Assembly: GCA_033980235.1 (NCBI GenBank)
Contig: CM067067.1
Location: 12,800,401-12,864,400 of the forward strand
Length of the DNA: 64,000 nt
From: Diadema setosum
Lineage: Eukaryota > Echinodermata > Echinoidea > Diadematoida > Diadematidae
Direction: 5' to 3'
Positions within the stretch are counted from its first letter, which is position 1; each line of letters starts with the position of its first letter. The notes below the pieces were generated by a model. The model did no database searches. It was not told where the DNA came from and worked only from the letters and a program-made list of their open reading frames with translations. Of this stretch, positions 47,554 through 60,800 are shown piece after piece. The position numbers were made by a program, and so were the translations under genes.

Positions 47554-48546
47554 ATCGACAGAATGTAGAATGTCACATCTAAAAGGCGATCCTTGTCAGT
47601 ATCGCAAAGAAGGCAAGCGAGCGAAAAAACGATTTTTTTTTTTATTGGAAATGCTGCCCTCTGTGTGGTCTAGTATACAGTTTGCTGAAAAAACAAAGAA
47701 AGAAAGAAGAAAAAAAGCTGCTTTCTTCTTCCTCCTCCTCTCCTCTTCGTCTTATTTTCTGCTATTTTTCTTGTATTTTCTTCTTATTTTCTGTCATTGT
47801 AAAGTCTCCTTGGTATGCATATACGTCAGCACAAAATGAAAGCAGGCTTACCGGAGGAAAAAAACAAAAAAGGTGAGGATTACTACACTGCGAAAGGAAC
47901 TGACAATTTCCTGTATTTCAAGTACCGTTAGGACTATAGAGTATTTTCATTAATTAACCTTTTTACGTACTTGTGGGCTAGAAATTAATGTGACATGCAG
48001 AGGGTTGCCACCTTGTTTCTAGCACATCTTTCTATGTAAATATTCAGTAAGTACAAGGCCTGTAGTAATGTGTAATATTTGGCTTTTGGTTTCCATTGAG
48101 CCGCTTGACAATTCAAAATATATGAGAATAGGAATGTAGTAATGAAAAAAAAAAATCAAACAAAACCTAACGACGATGGCAATAATGTTGATGATGAAAA
48201 TACAATGTAGTACATTCATTATGAGCAGCGAGGCAATTTTTGATTTTACTTTAAAATTAGATAATCATACTAATTATGCAAAAATGTAGTTTTGATGATC
48301 ATGTAGTACCATTTATTGTTATTTTTTTTTTAAATCCTACCACTGGAATGCAAAGTCATATTTTTAGCACACAAAGTGCGTATTTACTGGCAGTACTAGT
48401 CCTTTCAAAGAAGGTACTTGTACACACACACACCATGTACAAACACACATTTGTCAGATATATAGTACAATATATAGTAGGGTGGAAAGTGTTGCTTTTT
48501 TAGTGACTTAACTGGACAGTCTGTTTTGACCAAGGCCTCATAATAC

Positions 48547-48773
48547 GAAGTTTGTTCGCAAAAACCGGTAAGTCCATTTTTGAAGATTTTGAAGTACAGT
48601 CTCTGTCATAAAGTACAAAATAATACCTTTTAAATGATATATTGGTCACTACATATGAAGGTACATTTTTGAAGTTATGTCGAAAGAAGCAAAAATTTTC
48701 TTATTATTCTCTTTATTTTCCTTGACCTTTAATCGCAAATATGGACTTATTGGTTTTTGCGAACAAACTCTTC
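48547..48773. mobile_element. MITE family A, copy 2
   Basis: The terminal repeats GAAGTTTGTTCGCAAAAACC and GGTTTTTGCGAACAAACTCT bracket an interior nearly identical to that of 27879-28123, including TTAAATGATATATTGGTCAC. Two well-preserved copies 20 kb apart, in a gene-free gap and in an intron, point to fairly recent activity. Confidence 0.8.
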
Positions 48774-48948
48774 ATATGCTCCTGAGGACTTGGACGAAAC
48801 AGACTATCCAATAAAGCAACACTTATTTCAACCCTACCACATTGTAATACATGAGCTCCTATATGTAGTTGTGCACCGTCGGCTGTTGCAGTTCATACTT
48901 CGCTTGCGTACTATATGATACTATTATATGTATCTTTATCTGTATATC

Positions 48949-49018
<70 letters not shown>
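48949..49018. repeat. (TA)n array
   Basis: About 35 TA units. A shorter TA run follows at 49080-49092. The tyrosine-isoleucine frame across it is an artefact. Confidence 0.95.
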
Positions 49019-49020
<2 letters not shown>

Positions 49021-49036
49021 GATATACAGATATACA

Positions 49037-49080
49037 GTCCATTATTGCGATTAAAGGTCAAGGAAAATAAAGAGAATAAT
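49037..49080 (-). mobile_element. Fragment of MITE family A, inverted
   Basis: ATTGCGATTAAAGGTCAAGG followed by AAAATAAAGAGAATAAT is the complement of part of the right half of copy 2 (48547-48773). It lies in opposite orientation about 260 bases away, between two TA runs. Confidence 0.7.
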
Positions 49081-49102
49081 ATATATATATATATAAACAT
49101 AC

Positions 49103-49420
49103 ATATGAGCCGTTGCGCGAAAAAAGGGCCCTTAGGGTATAAAATACAAAAAATAAGTTTTTACCGCCATATTTTAGAATGAACTGATGTATTTAGATAT
49201 GCAAACCGATTTTCGAAATTCCACTTTTAACTGCCTCAATTATTCCGTTAAAAAAACATGTTCTGCCCAAATGCTGCCACTTTTTTGATCCGCCTGATGC
49301 ATTTGCGCGCAGCTAGCTAGTTAATCGTTTTTGCGCGTATTGCTTTGTCAAATTTCCGCGCTGTTTTCTGGCGTTTGTGCGCGACAGCCCTAAGGGCCCT
49401 TTTCTTGCGTCACGGCCCAT
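49103..49420. mobile_element. MITE inserted in a TA run
   Basis: The left end ATGAGCCGTTGCGCGAAAAA leads into AGGGCCCTTAGGG. The right end carries the complement (CCCTAAGGGCCCTTTTCTTG, then CGTCACGGCCCAT). AT-rich repeats lie on both sides, so a TA-targeting element is likely. The interior is non-coding and rich in GCGC. Confidence 0.7.
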
Positions 49421-49622
49421 ATATATTATACATAATATATATACACACACACATATAAACATACATATATGTATATACACTATATGAATTACTGGGCCTT
49501 TTTGCAATTTACTCCTTGACTACTTTTTATTTTGATAAAGTAGAACTAGATTTGTTCACTGAGATAAATAAAAAACAAAACATGGCATCAAAATGTATTG
49601 CTCAGACCATGAAAATAGGACT

Positions 49623-51820
49623 TTATTGAAATACACTTCAAATCATTTCTTTTATAGATGACATATTATTTACAAGAAAGTGGTTTGATACAGAAATCCA
49701 CAGTTTTTGTCACAAAGTCTGGACGGAGAGCATTATATATCTTTATACACACAAATACAGTGTCAATTGAAAAAGGCACAAACTGTAGGCCTACAGAAGC
49801 AAACTAGGTTCATGAAGCAATTACAGATATCATCATATTTGACATGGATAAGCATTCAAAAGGTAGATATGATTTCTTCTTTCAGTTCTACTAATGTACA
49901 GATATATCACAGACTTTGCAAATCCACTGGTGAGCCTCAGTCTAGACTGCAAACCACATTTTCATTCAAGCTGATAAAACATATTTTTTGGTTCCATTGG
50001 AGCTGGTTTTACACAAGCTGTACACAACATGTAAGCTCTTACTGAATACCATTCAATCATTGACGCATATAAAATTTTTCAATGTTACAACTGAATGTGT
50101 CAAGGTGTATGCAGATATCCATCTTAATCATAATCACTTGACCTCACACATATCTGAGTGACAAGGTCAAGCTTATATTACCAAGGTCTCACTTTAGAGA
50201 CAATCTTGACTTTTCACAGTAATACATTGTGTGCAAGACTGTCTCAGCATTTGTTTGTTTGTTTTTTTAAGATCTTTTTGTGGCTGACATAAGCATTTCC
50301 TCTGATCCATTGAGCACAATTACTTCAAATATTTAGAATTACTTCAAATATTACACTCACCCTACTGAATGTAGATGTACACTGCAAAAATGTATGCACA
50401 AAATGAGATTTACATGTGAGAAACCCCTGAAGGCATTCTACAATAATGCCTCCGGCAAAGTGGCAGAGGCATAAAAATTGTCATGCATCACTCCTCCAAT
50501 AAAAGTTGCAACACACAAGCTGCAAGTACACTCTTTTTCAGACCTGTTTATTTATAATAAGAAACAAACCAAAAAGAAAAAAAAAATACTGCACCCTGTT
50601 TGCTCAAAGATAGTTTCTGTGATCCTCCTCTTTTAAATGGACCTCATTTAGTGATGTGTATTCAGAATACACATCAATGTCAATGTTCCAGAGACAACAT
50701 TGTTTTCTGCAGTCAGCTAATGTTTATACTGTACTCACAATAAAATCAAAGTTAAGAAGTGGATTCACATAAATCCACACAGTCATTTCTATATAAATGT
50801 GAAATAACAAGTGATCTTCCAAACAAACATATATGTCAATGGTGAATACGATGCTTTGGACTCCACATAATGCCATCGATAAAATGTTGCTTTCATAGCG
50901 GTTTCATTTCAATAAGTTAGCTCCATAACAGTAAGATCTTTGTCGTCTTCTTATCTTGAATACAAAGTTACAACATTCATCAAGGCTTTGTTACAAACTA
51001 GATTATGTACACAAAGAAATAACAGAAAATTTCCTGTAAGAAATGCAGAACAGAGGAATTATTCACAATAAGTTGCAGGCACAAACTGCCTGGTAATAAG
51101 AAAGTTTGTTGGAAGATGGATCATGGACAAGAAATTCATTACTTCAATAGCTGTGAAAGACAGTCATTAAAATGTGATGCATAGGAAATTCCACAGGCTG
51201 AAGAAAAGTTATTGTTTGCTTTCTTGTGCTGGAGTAGCTGTTTTGAAAGACTGTTCAGTACATCAAATGCATAGGTAGTCACAAAGAGTTTATTACCATG
51301 CAAGGTGATTCATATCTTAAATATACACTATTATATCTTTAATAAAAATATACAATTTAAGTTTCATATACAGTCACAGATCATATACCCACTTCAAACA
51401 ATTTGGGAAAACAGGCTTTCTTTCATTGTTGCTTTCTGTGCACACACAGGTGTAAGTCTAGTTATGTCCCTTCAACTACCCTTTAACAAACAGCATTATA
51501 GAGTATAAGTTGTTAAATCCCAAAGCCTGTCTACAGCTGAGGAAGTACAAAGCCACCTCTCTACTAAGGCTCAGTGTTGCTTCCTGTAATTGCATTAATG
51601 ACATTTTGTGACTACATGACTTTGAATATGACTTTGATCCAACATTTGATATACACAGAAAGCTGGTGACATTGCATGCTAAGTCTTAGTGAAGTTATCC
51701 ACATGTCATGTAGGTTACCGGTACTCCCAAATAGAATTTTAGGGCAGAAGCCCCTGTGTTCAAATTGCTTGCATGACGCCTTGGAATGAAGCCAGCAGCT
51801 GCTTGCCCAACGGCTTGGGG
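49623..51820 (-). other. Presumed 3' UTR of DNAH10
   Basis: No other gene or strong repeat lies between the DNAH10 stop codon and an AATAAA on the minus strand at 49623-49628, which gives a 3' UTR of about 2.2 kb. A nearer AATAAA (51289-51294) would give a UTR of about 0.5 kb. Which is used cannot be told from sequence alone. Confidence 0.45.
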
Positions 51821-54800
51821 CTACTCATTCAGCTGGGTGAGCAGGGCAGATCCCTTGGAGATCCAGTAGTCCTGGGGCTTGTCAGATGGCAGATGAATCG
51901 CCACCACAAAGTTAGTAGAATGACCTGGAGCACCAGAAAGCAAGGGGGAAATGCTTGTTACTATCAGTCCCTTCAAAATAATCCTTCTCAGCTGTCTGAA
52001 GTAACTTCACTTAATTTTCTGCTCTTTAAAAAATATCAGCATGACAGCTTTGTTAGCGTATTAGAATTATTCACTGAATAAGGCATGCTATGGAAGTATC
52101 TCAAAAAAAGTATGAAATCATCTTCTTTTTCCCTTAAAAAAAAATGGAGAAGTTATGTCGTCTTCTCACAAAAAAAAAAAAAATCAAATTGAGGGAAAAA
52201 TAATTTTCAGTGAATATCCAATCCAATCCAATCCAATCCAATTCAATCTAATCCAATCCAATCCAATCCAATCCAATCCAATCCAATCTAACCCAATCCA
52301 ATCCAATCCAATCCAATCCAACGTTTTTCCCTCTGTCATCTCCCCTCTTTTTCATTCCCGGTTATAATGATATTGAATTCATAATTGAGCACTTTATACC
52401 ATAAACGTCTTCTATATTTTCTCTTGGATCCTTGTTGCGCCTTTATTTACTGGTTCAGTAATTCTGAAATGGGGTGTGTCCATTCAAAATATTAAAAAAA
52501 AAAAGAAAATCAAGAAACCTGTTAATTTAAATAAGTCATTTTACAATTATAGCCAAAGTCCTATCAAAAACATTTCCCATTGTTACTTTTATTAGTTGCA
52601 TCAATTTCTTATTATTTTTTTCTCTGCTTCATCAATCACAGTACCAATGTTTGGCAGATATCTGCTTCTGATTTTTAGCCCATCCCAGGAGACAACATCA
52701 CTGCACATCGCAGGCAACTCTTCATACCTGTGGTCGATAGTGTTCCTGCTCTTAGGCCAGTCTTATACAGTGGGCTGATGTAATCGGCCTCATCTGGCTT
52801 GAAGTTCATCTCTGGTTCCATGTGAATGACGGGCAGGGGAGGGTTCATCTCGCCGAACTTGGCATCGGCGAGTCTCATGTTCTCGTCATCCCAGCGGCAG
52901 GCGTCCATGAAGAGACCGTGAATGAGGACGCCGTCTTTGATGTCAGGCAGCTGTCCAAGGGGTAAAAGACACAAATAAGTGATGCCAGATTAAAATGTGG
53001 AGTATTTTCGTTGTGAAGAAGTGAATGAAGGAAAGGAAAAGCCATGCAGAACTTCAAACACACATATCTCAACAAACAAGCAACAGCAATTGGATGCCCT
53101 TGTCCGAAATGTAATACATTGTACAGGTAGAATCAAACTTGCTCTTGCAGACAGAAAGGCCTCCTACCTCTGGTTGAGAACATGGTCAACCACCAATTTT
53201 GCAAACACTAAGACTATCAATGCATGCAGCATTACTATATCCTAATACCATGGTATATCAAATGTAGCACTGAAGCTTTTGATTTTGGTTTTGATTTTTT
53301 TTTTTTAAATTCAGGTAGTCCTTTGTTCAGTTGGTCTCTTTTCATGCAAAATCCAAAACATGCAAGAAATAGAAAACAAAACACAATTCAGAAATAGTTA
53401 TGCATAAGTTTTAATAAGATTTCTCCTTTTTTTTTTTTTTAAATTGGCTATAAAAAAAAATGAGAGAAAAGTTGAAAACTTGACAGGAACTAGAAATCAT
53501 GCACCAACACTCTATCCCCATCCATGCATGCAATAGATCAATTTTGAACTCCACTAAGGATCTCAGTCAGGTTGTTAACACCCAATAGTGTGTGGCCACC
53601 TGAGTGACAGAAACAACTATCCCCACATACATGTATGAGGAAGTCTTAACATTCATCCATGTCCGTCTCTGGCCTGCTCACCATAATGATCTTCACAATG
53701 TGGTATTACGCACTCATACTTTTATACCACGGAATGAGAGCAGCCCTCATTTCCACATCGTCACAAGGCACCACCAAAAGAAATAGGATCAACAAGGCCT
53801 ATAATCAGTTCATGATACTTATGAGATGTTTAGATTTTTTTGTTGCTGTTATTAATCTGAAGGCCATGATATGTCTTATAAACTTCAAGATATATAAAAG
53901 ATACATATAAGGATTACAATTCCTGCTTTCTACTTCACCTACCTTCAGCTCAGCGTAAATTTTACAAGCAACAGTCTGATATCACATAGTTATGAAATGT
54001 GGTGGAAAATTTGGCGGCGGTACAATTGGATAGACTTGCAAAGGAGGGCTGCTGCATGTGCTTCTACACAACTATTTCAATACACTACATCTTTTTTTCT
54101 TTTTCTTTTTTTACTTTTTTTACTTTCATTTTTAATACAGACATCAACTGTAACAAGACCTTGGTAATATAATCAAAAAAGGCATATTAGTATTTTCAAA
54201 GAGGCACAAGTCACATACTGTATGAGCTGAAATTTTTGCGTACAGATATTTTCGCAAATTGCTACTTGGAGGACATTTTCGCGTGTTGTTAATTTCGCGG
54301 TTGCCAGGGTCTAACTGAACTTAGTTATTCGCGTGTTGTTTTTTTCGCATGTTGTTATTTTCGCGGTTCAAAGGCGATTCGCGAAATTCGCGAAAATAAA
54401 ACCACCGCGAAAATTTCAGCTCGTACAGTAAACCAGCATGACCCAAACTACTGCCGATGTTGCAGATGTTAGTGGACATCCACTAACTGTGCAGCTGTGA
54501 CTATCAATGGCATTATGATCTCACTGGACCCTACAACATGTGCACTTTTCCTCAAGTTTGTACAACTGGGGGCCTATATGCACACTGCATGACAATCTGT
54601 GCAACCTTTCATGGCTTATAAGTGTGGTGACATTGAAGGTAAATGTAGCAAGATCATATAGTTTTTGAAAGAGTTTTTGTCAGGTGGTGAAAACTTGTCA
54701 TTGTATTGATTTTTTTGCATTGTCATATGGTGGTATAATGACTTGCAGAAGTAGCATATAAGATTTTAAAGAGAAGAGCAATGACAAACCATTAGGCTTT

Positions 54801-57800
54801 TACTTCATTCTGCTTTTGTTTGGTTTCGGTGACTTCACAGAAAGGAGAAGAAAATTTCAAAATTGACGGTCCTTTTCCTTTGATGTACGTCGTTTGGTTT
54901 TGCTATAGAAAGGCAGTTGAATGTGGGGGAAAGGAGGCATTTCTAAGCTACAGCAGTGCATGAAAGCTTTAATTCCTTACAACACTGTAGAACAAATCTT
55001 TGCAGGTGGAAGACCTGGTTGATATTAAGCAGCAACTCGATCTTATTACTAGAGAAAGCTTTACCTTCATTCATCAAGTTTTTTTTTTATTATTGTTGTT
55101 ATTATTCTGTGCTGTTAGTATGCCATCTTTCCCTGGTAATAACATAAAATATAGACACGCACTCACACACACACAAACTTTTACAAATAGAGAAATCAGT
55201 CAAGTGAACTTATGCACACTTCTGATAAAATAAAATGCAAAAACTGTGTAGTTTTTTTACTGCAGCTACATAGTCATCACTGGTAGTCACCGAGTATGGT
55301 AAGATACGATGCCCATAAAAAGTTTCAAAACCATGATCGAATACATGGATCATGACAATTGTGCTTTTGCGTGTACAGTACGCCTCTTTAAAATGTGACA
55401 AAATTTCAATGACTCATATTTTGTAGTCAGATCATGATATTTGTCCCACTGGCTTGAGCGACTATATACTGTCTTGACAGCCTGTTCATCAGCATTCAAA
55501 TGTAGAAATATTGTTAAAAGGGAATGCATTTCCAATGTCAGTAATATTGGCTGAGTGAGTTGATATCATATTTCATTTGCAATATTTGCATCGAGTTGAT
55601 GACAGTTGAAGAAAAAAGGGAGGAGGAAAGATCGAGGAAATCAGTCGCTGTGATTTGAAGTCAGCCAGATGAAATACTGGTATACATGATGTTCTCTATG
55701 AATTGCACTGAATCCTGTTACACATACAGATAGGAGTGACATATCCTTCTATTTTTGTAATGAGGACATAGGATTTATAACAAGCTGATGTCTTGAGATA
55801 TCATCAACCTCCCTTACTAACAGTATCCCACATCTGCAATTCAAGTAGTGTCACAACAATACACACAGTGCTAGTGCAAATTTGCTCAATATGCTTTAAG
55901 AAGTCTGTTAGTAATTTCCCAGCCACCATTATTCATCCCAGTGTTGAATGCATCTCCTGTATCTGTGCTGCGAGTGAGCGACACACATGCCCATTCCTAA
56001 GTTTGAGTTAATAGCAGCATCAGTCCCGACTTTGTGCAACAATCAAGTATCATAATAGACCCAATTCAAAGGGTATTATCTAACAAGGACTTCATGAAAA
56101 GTAGCCACTTAAAAATGTTAAATCATTATAAAAGAGACTTCATTCTCTCTGTATTAGTCACATGGTCTTCTTCCCTGGGTGTTTAAGTGTGAGTGCTGAG
56201 GGGGCGTGGGATAAAGGGTATGGGGAGTAGTGAAGTCAGTGCACATCAAATGAACGTCATCCAGCAGGCATATCCCTACCAGTCACTCTGCTACTTACAT
56301 CATCATCAAGATCTTTACCATCACCTGCTGGTTTCTGTTACATCGAATGGGGGGAAAATTATCAACAAACGTAATGAAGTGAGATCTGAAATAGGCAACA
56401 ATCAGAAACAACCAAACACAAAAGAAACAAAAACAATAAAAGCTCTCTGAACATGCAACTTTCAAAATGTAGTTTCTGTGAGGAAATCTAAAAAAAAAAG
56501 TGTCAAATTCACCATGAAACTCATTGCACACTTACCTTGCATTCATCGTATCATACTCTGCCATTTTCTGGGAGAACTAAGAAGTCCTCATTTCAACTAC
56601 AAGATTTTTAAGGCTGGGAAAAATGTTTTGTCCCAATTCTTTGCTTACATCTGGCATGCGACACTTGCAATCTATGTCCTCCTTAGCTTTTCGTTTTCTC
56701 TCCTGACATTGACACAGAGCCCACAACACACAAAGTGAGATGAAAGGACACCAAGAAGGATGGTGGAAGATACAGAAAAACAGAAAGATGGACAGACAGT
56801 AGGAATGAACAGACGAGAGACAATTACAGGGCAAACCAAAGAAGGAAAAAAAAAGGGTTGTGAGAACAGTAGAGTAAACGAGATATAGGCGATGGTTTTG
56901 AATGTAGAGAAAGTAAGGATTGAACACACAGTGAACACAGATGACAATTTGGTCACATTATGTCATTCAGGATTAATCAAATGAATATGGCTAGTTCATA
57001 CAAATATGACATGGAAAATTACACTCCAGAGTAAAACTAAAGGCCAGGAGCTGGTTATATGATATGACAGAAATATGTATTTAAAAAAAGTTGAGAGAGC
57101 ATGTCTATTTATCTGTACCGTATTTGAAACATCAGGAAAATCTATTTCTCCATATTGATAGATGACTTACGGGACATTTTGACTTGAAGTATCTCAGATA
57201 GCATTTAAAACATTCAAAGAGGACCGAAGAAAATAAGGAAAAAAAAAATGTATATCAACATAGGTCATCTGATTTTTTGTATTGTCTAAGAAAAGAAGCA
57301 AAGTTCATGATTTCTTATGCCATCATCACTAGTTTGCATAGACCTAGAACAAACCCAATGCTCTGAAGAGTTGGACAACCCAAAACATAGGAAGTGATCG
57401 TCTTACCTCCTTGTCCGAGTCAGTGACCTGGCCAAAGCCCAGCTGGTCCTGCTGTGCGGCCACATCGGCCTGGTCCCGGTACTGGGGAAACGGGCGGAAG
57501 TGGAAGCTGAGCTGGTCGATGGGGTAGTCGTAGGCACGGGCGTAGTTCTGCAGGGTTCCCGTCAGGAAACCTGTCAGTGAAAGAGATGAGGGCAGCTATC
57601 CACATCACCTGTTCTATATTTCATTCATCTTTTCATCGCAGGATTACAAGTATATATTGGGAAATATATAATATCTCCTTTAGGACCTATTGCTACACTT
57701 ATACGACCGATAAGTTCTACTTATCTCAATAAAAAGCCTATAATATGTAATAATATGTCTTCTTGAGGCATTCTGGGACTAACACTTTTATGATGCAACT

Positions 57801-60800
57801 CTTCACACACACATAATAGTTTGATATTTGCTTTGCCACTGTTCAGTGCTAGTAAATGTCTCTCTCAAATTATCCCTTTTCAAACCCAAATAAAACCAAC
57901 ACTTGCTTAAACCTCTGCAAATAATAGCTTCTCAATGTCTCGCTATAATCTCTTGTTCTATTACAAATGAAACTCAATACTTGTGTTACCCAAAGAGAAA
58001 CATATATACAATATACTTACAGGTAAGCAGAATTAACTGTGCTGCAGTGTACTATACAGCATTTCACGCATTTTCACTCTGGATTTAGAGGTCTGCTCAG
58101 AGACCTATATGAGGAACTGCTAGTGGGAATTGTGGCTAATTTTGTACATGAATCATAGAGATATACTGAACTACTGTTCATGCAGGATTTAAACAAAAGA
58201 AAGTATGTGGGAATTGTTGGTTTACTGACTTCAAGGTGGAGTTTAAAGGACATATCATCTGAGAACAAGGTTAATTTGCACAGGAAGCTAAGTGTGGTTG
58301 TAAAGGGGGTGTCAATCTCACCCTGTGTGTAGAAAAAGCCTGAGATCCAGTAAGACTTGGGTGGTCCATGAACAATCCAGTGCTGTGAGGGGGGGGAGAT
58401 ATTAAAAACAACAACAACAACAAGTGAGTTTACGATCAACACTGCACTGTCTATCATTTTACCAGTCCAGACAAAGTTTATGTACAAACATATAGAAATG
58501 GTTATTCCTGCATGTCATTAAAAGAGTACGTTTGAAAGGTCATTAGCCATTGGACCTGCTAAAACACACACACACAAAGTCACAATAATGAAAATGATAC
58601 AATAAACTGGCACTTAACATGAAAGTTGTCAGATGATTTTCCATCACTGCCGATTCGTTATGTTGAATTCAAGTTTAGTCTTTGTACTTGTTTTCAAATA
58701 GAAGCATTTAAATGTAACTGCATCCTGAGAAGAAATTTCAGCTTCAGAAAAATGGACCACTCACCGCGATGAAGCCGACTCGGAGCAGAAGGTCCTTGAC
58801 CCAGGAGGCCAGGGGCTTGAGGGAAGGGTAGGCTGCGTCCGACCACATGGTGGGCACCTGGTTGTTCAGGAAGCTGTTGTAGACCCTCTCTAGTTCCTCG
58901 GACATCACCACCAGACCCTTGATGGCCTTCTGGATGGTTCTCAGGGAGGTCTGTAGTCGACACACACACACACACACATATTAGAGTTCATGCACAAAAG
59001 ACCACGGGAGGTGGGTGTTGACAGGAAATCATGTAGGCAAAGAGGGTCTGAACTTACAATCCTAGCAGAATCTTTGTCTGATTGCCTCTGACAAAGATTC
59101 TGCAAGGAGCACTAGCTCAGGGGCTTCTGATGAAGATTCTGCCACAAATGAAAGCTCAGGTCCCGTCAATTGAATTTTACACCACTGGCTTGCTACCACT
59201 GGATAAACAGTTTTCAGCAGCTATTTCTCTTTTCTGTGTGAACTCCTTTAAAAAGGAACCACACCATCCGCCATAACTTTATCAACTATTTGTCATGTTT
59301 GCCTTGGTTCTTCTTCGCTACATCATGAGAACTGTCTGCTAAACCATTCTACTGCTGGGTACATTATATACGAGATACACCCCATTGGCAACAGACATCA
59401 TAAATTGGGACAAGCATGCTATCAAGAAGGGCGAAATAGCCTCAAAATTTCATCTACCATGCCAACAACTGATCAGGTATCGCAATACCTGTGGTTGGTC
59501 CCTTGGTTATCATACAATCAAGGTATGCTGAATAGAGTAGGGCTTTTACAGGATAGGCACAGTTGAAGGCGCGTTGGGGAAGGAGTTGAAGTGGAGGACA
59601 TACCTTTAGCACTTTGAGAAGCTTGTTGAATCTGTCCACCTCCTGCACGAGTACAGTGGTGAGTGAGTTGATGCGTCCCTTGTCATCAGGCTGCGGAGAA
59701 GCAAGACAGCAAAGTTTCATTTTTATACTCCTGATTTGGTTAGGTAGTTGATGGGTACAATGACCGCTTCAATCGGATGAATTTATGCATTACACATATT
59801 CACTGCACTTCATCTAAACCTATGACACAAGTTGCTATCAACCCTGCATAAGTATAAAACTTGGTTAAGATACTTCATTTGCATTAAAAAGATAGGTTGG
59901 TAACTTGGCAGTTGCCATATTGTGGATGTAGTAAAAATTCTTACTTTGTTTTACCTCTTCTAATTTCTTTTTGGAAAGATCCAAGAAAGTTCATGTCTCC
60001 ATGTGAGAGAAATAAAACAAGACGGCTGCATATGACACATGTATGGCACAAATACACAGAAATCTGAATGAAAGTAGTATTTTGAAATCACCTATGCTTA
60101 GTTAATGCCTGGAAACCCTCAAAGGTCAGATTGATTGGCCTGTTTGAAAACACAGAATGATTCACACACCTTGAACATCTCCTGCCAAGCCTCGTCAATG
60201 TCCAGCTTCTCTGGCAGCTTACTCAGGATGTTCTCTGCCAGCTCGTAGACGATGTCATCATTGGTCTTTCCTCCGCCTCCAGCCGACATCCTCGGCTGGA
60301 CCTCCAGGATAGTATTGATAAGGGTCTGTGTCTCTTGGCGCTGTGGGGCAAAAGTGAATTCACGTCATAATACCTGGAGTATTAAAGTGTATCCTAAAAT
60401 ATACCCGAGAAGCTTCATTTGTGGCAATCAAAAGCAGTAGCCCTCAATCTACCAAACCACTGCTGCATGTCTCAAACAGAAATTAACTTACTTTTTTGCT
60501 GAAACTGGTCACTCATGTAATGTAAGCATGATACCATGTTTGCTCTACAATTACATGCCACAGGGAGATTGAGATTTCAATGTTCTTGTCATAAAAGATA
60601 AATGACACTGTCTTCAGTGGCCACAATGTGGAGGGGGGGGGGGGCGGGGGGAGGCCATAGTATGATTTCATTTCCCACCACTACAATCTTTGGCTGACAC
60701 CACAGGCTGGTAGTACAGATAATATGGAAGGAAAAGGTGTAGAAGTTGGGATACCTGGAAGCTGATGTTGGCGTTTTCATGCATAGCGAAGATCTCTGGC

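Noticed and set aside
48928..49182. Open frame rich in YI repeats
   Set aside because: It is translation of a (TA)n array.
52155..52367. Frame with SNPIQ repeats
   Set aside because: It is translation of the (AATCC)n minisatellite.
57420..57608. Proline/arginine-rich minus-strand frame
   Set aside because: It is an out-of-frame reading of the DNAH10 exon 57407-57570.
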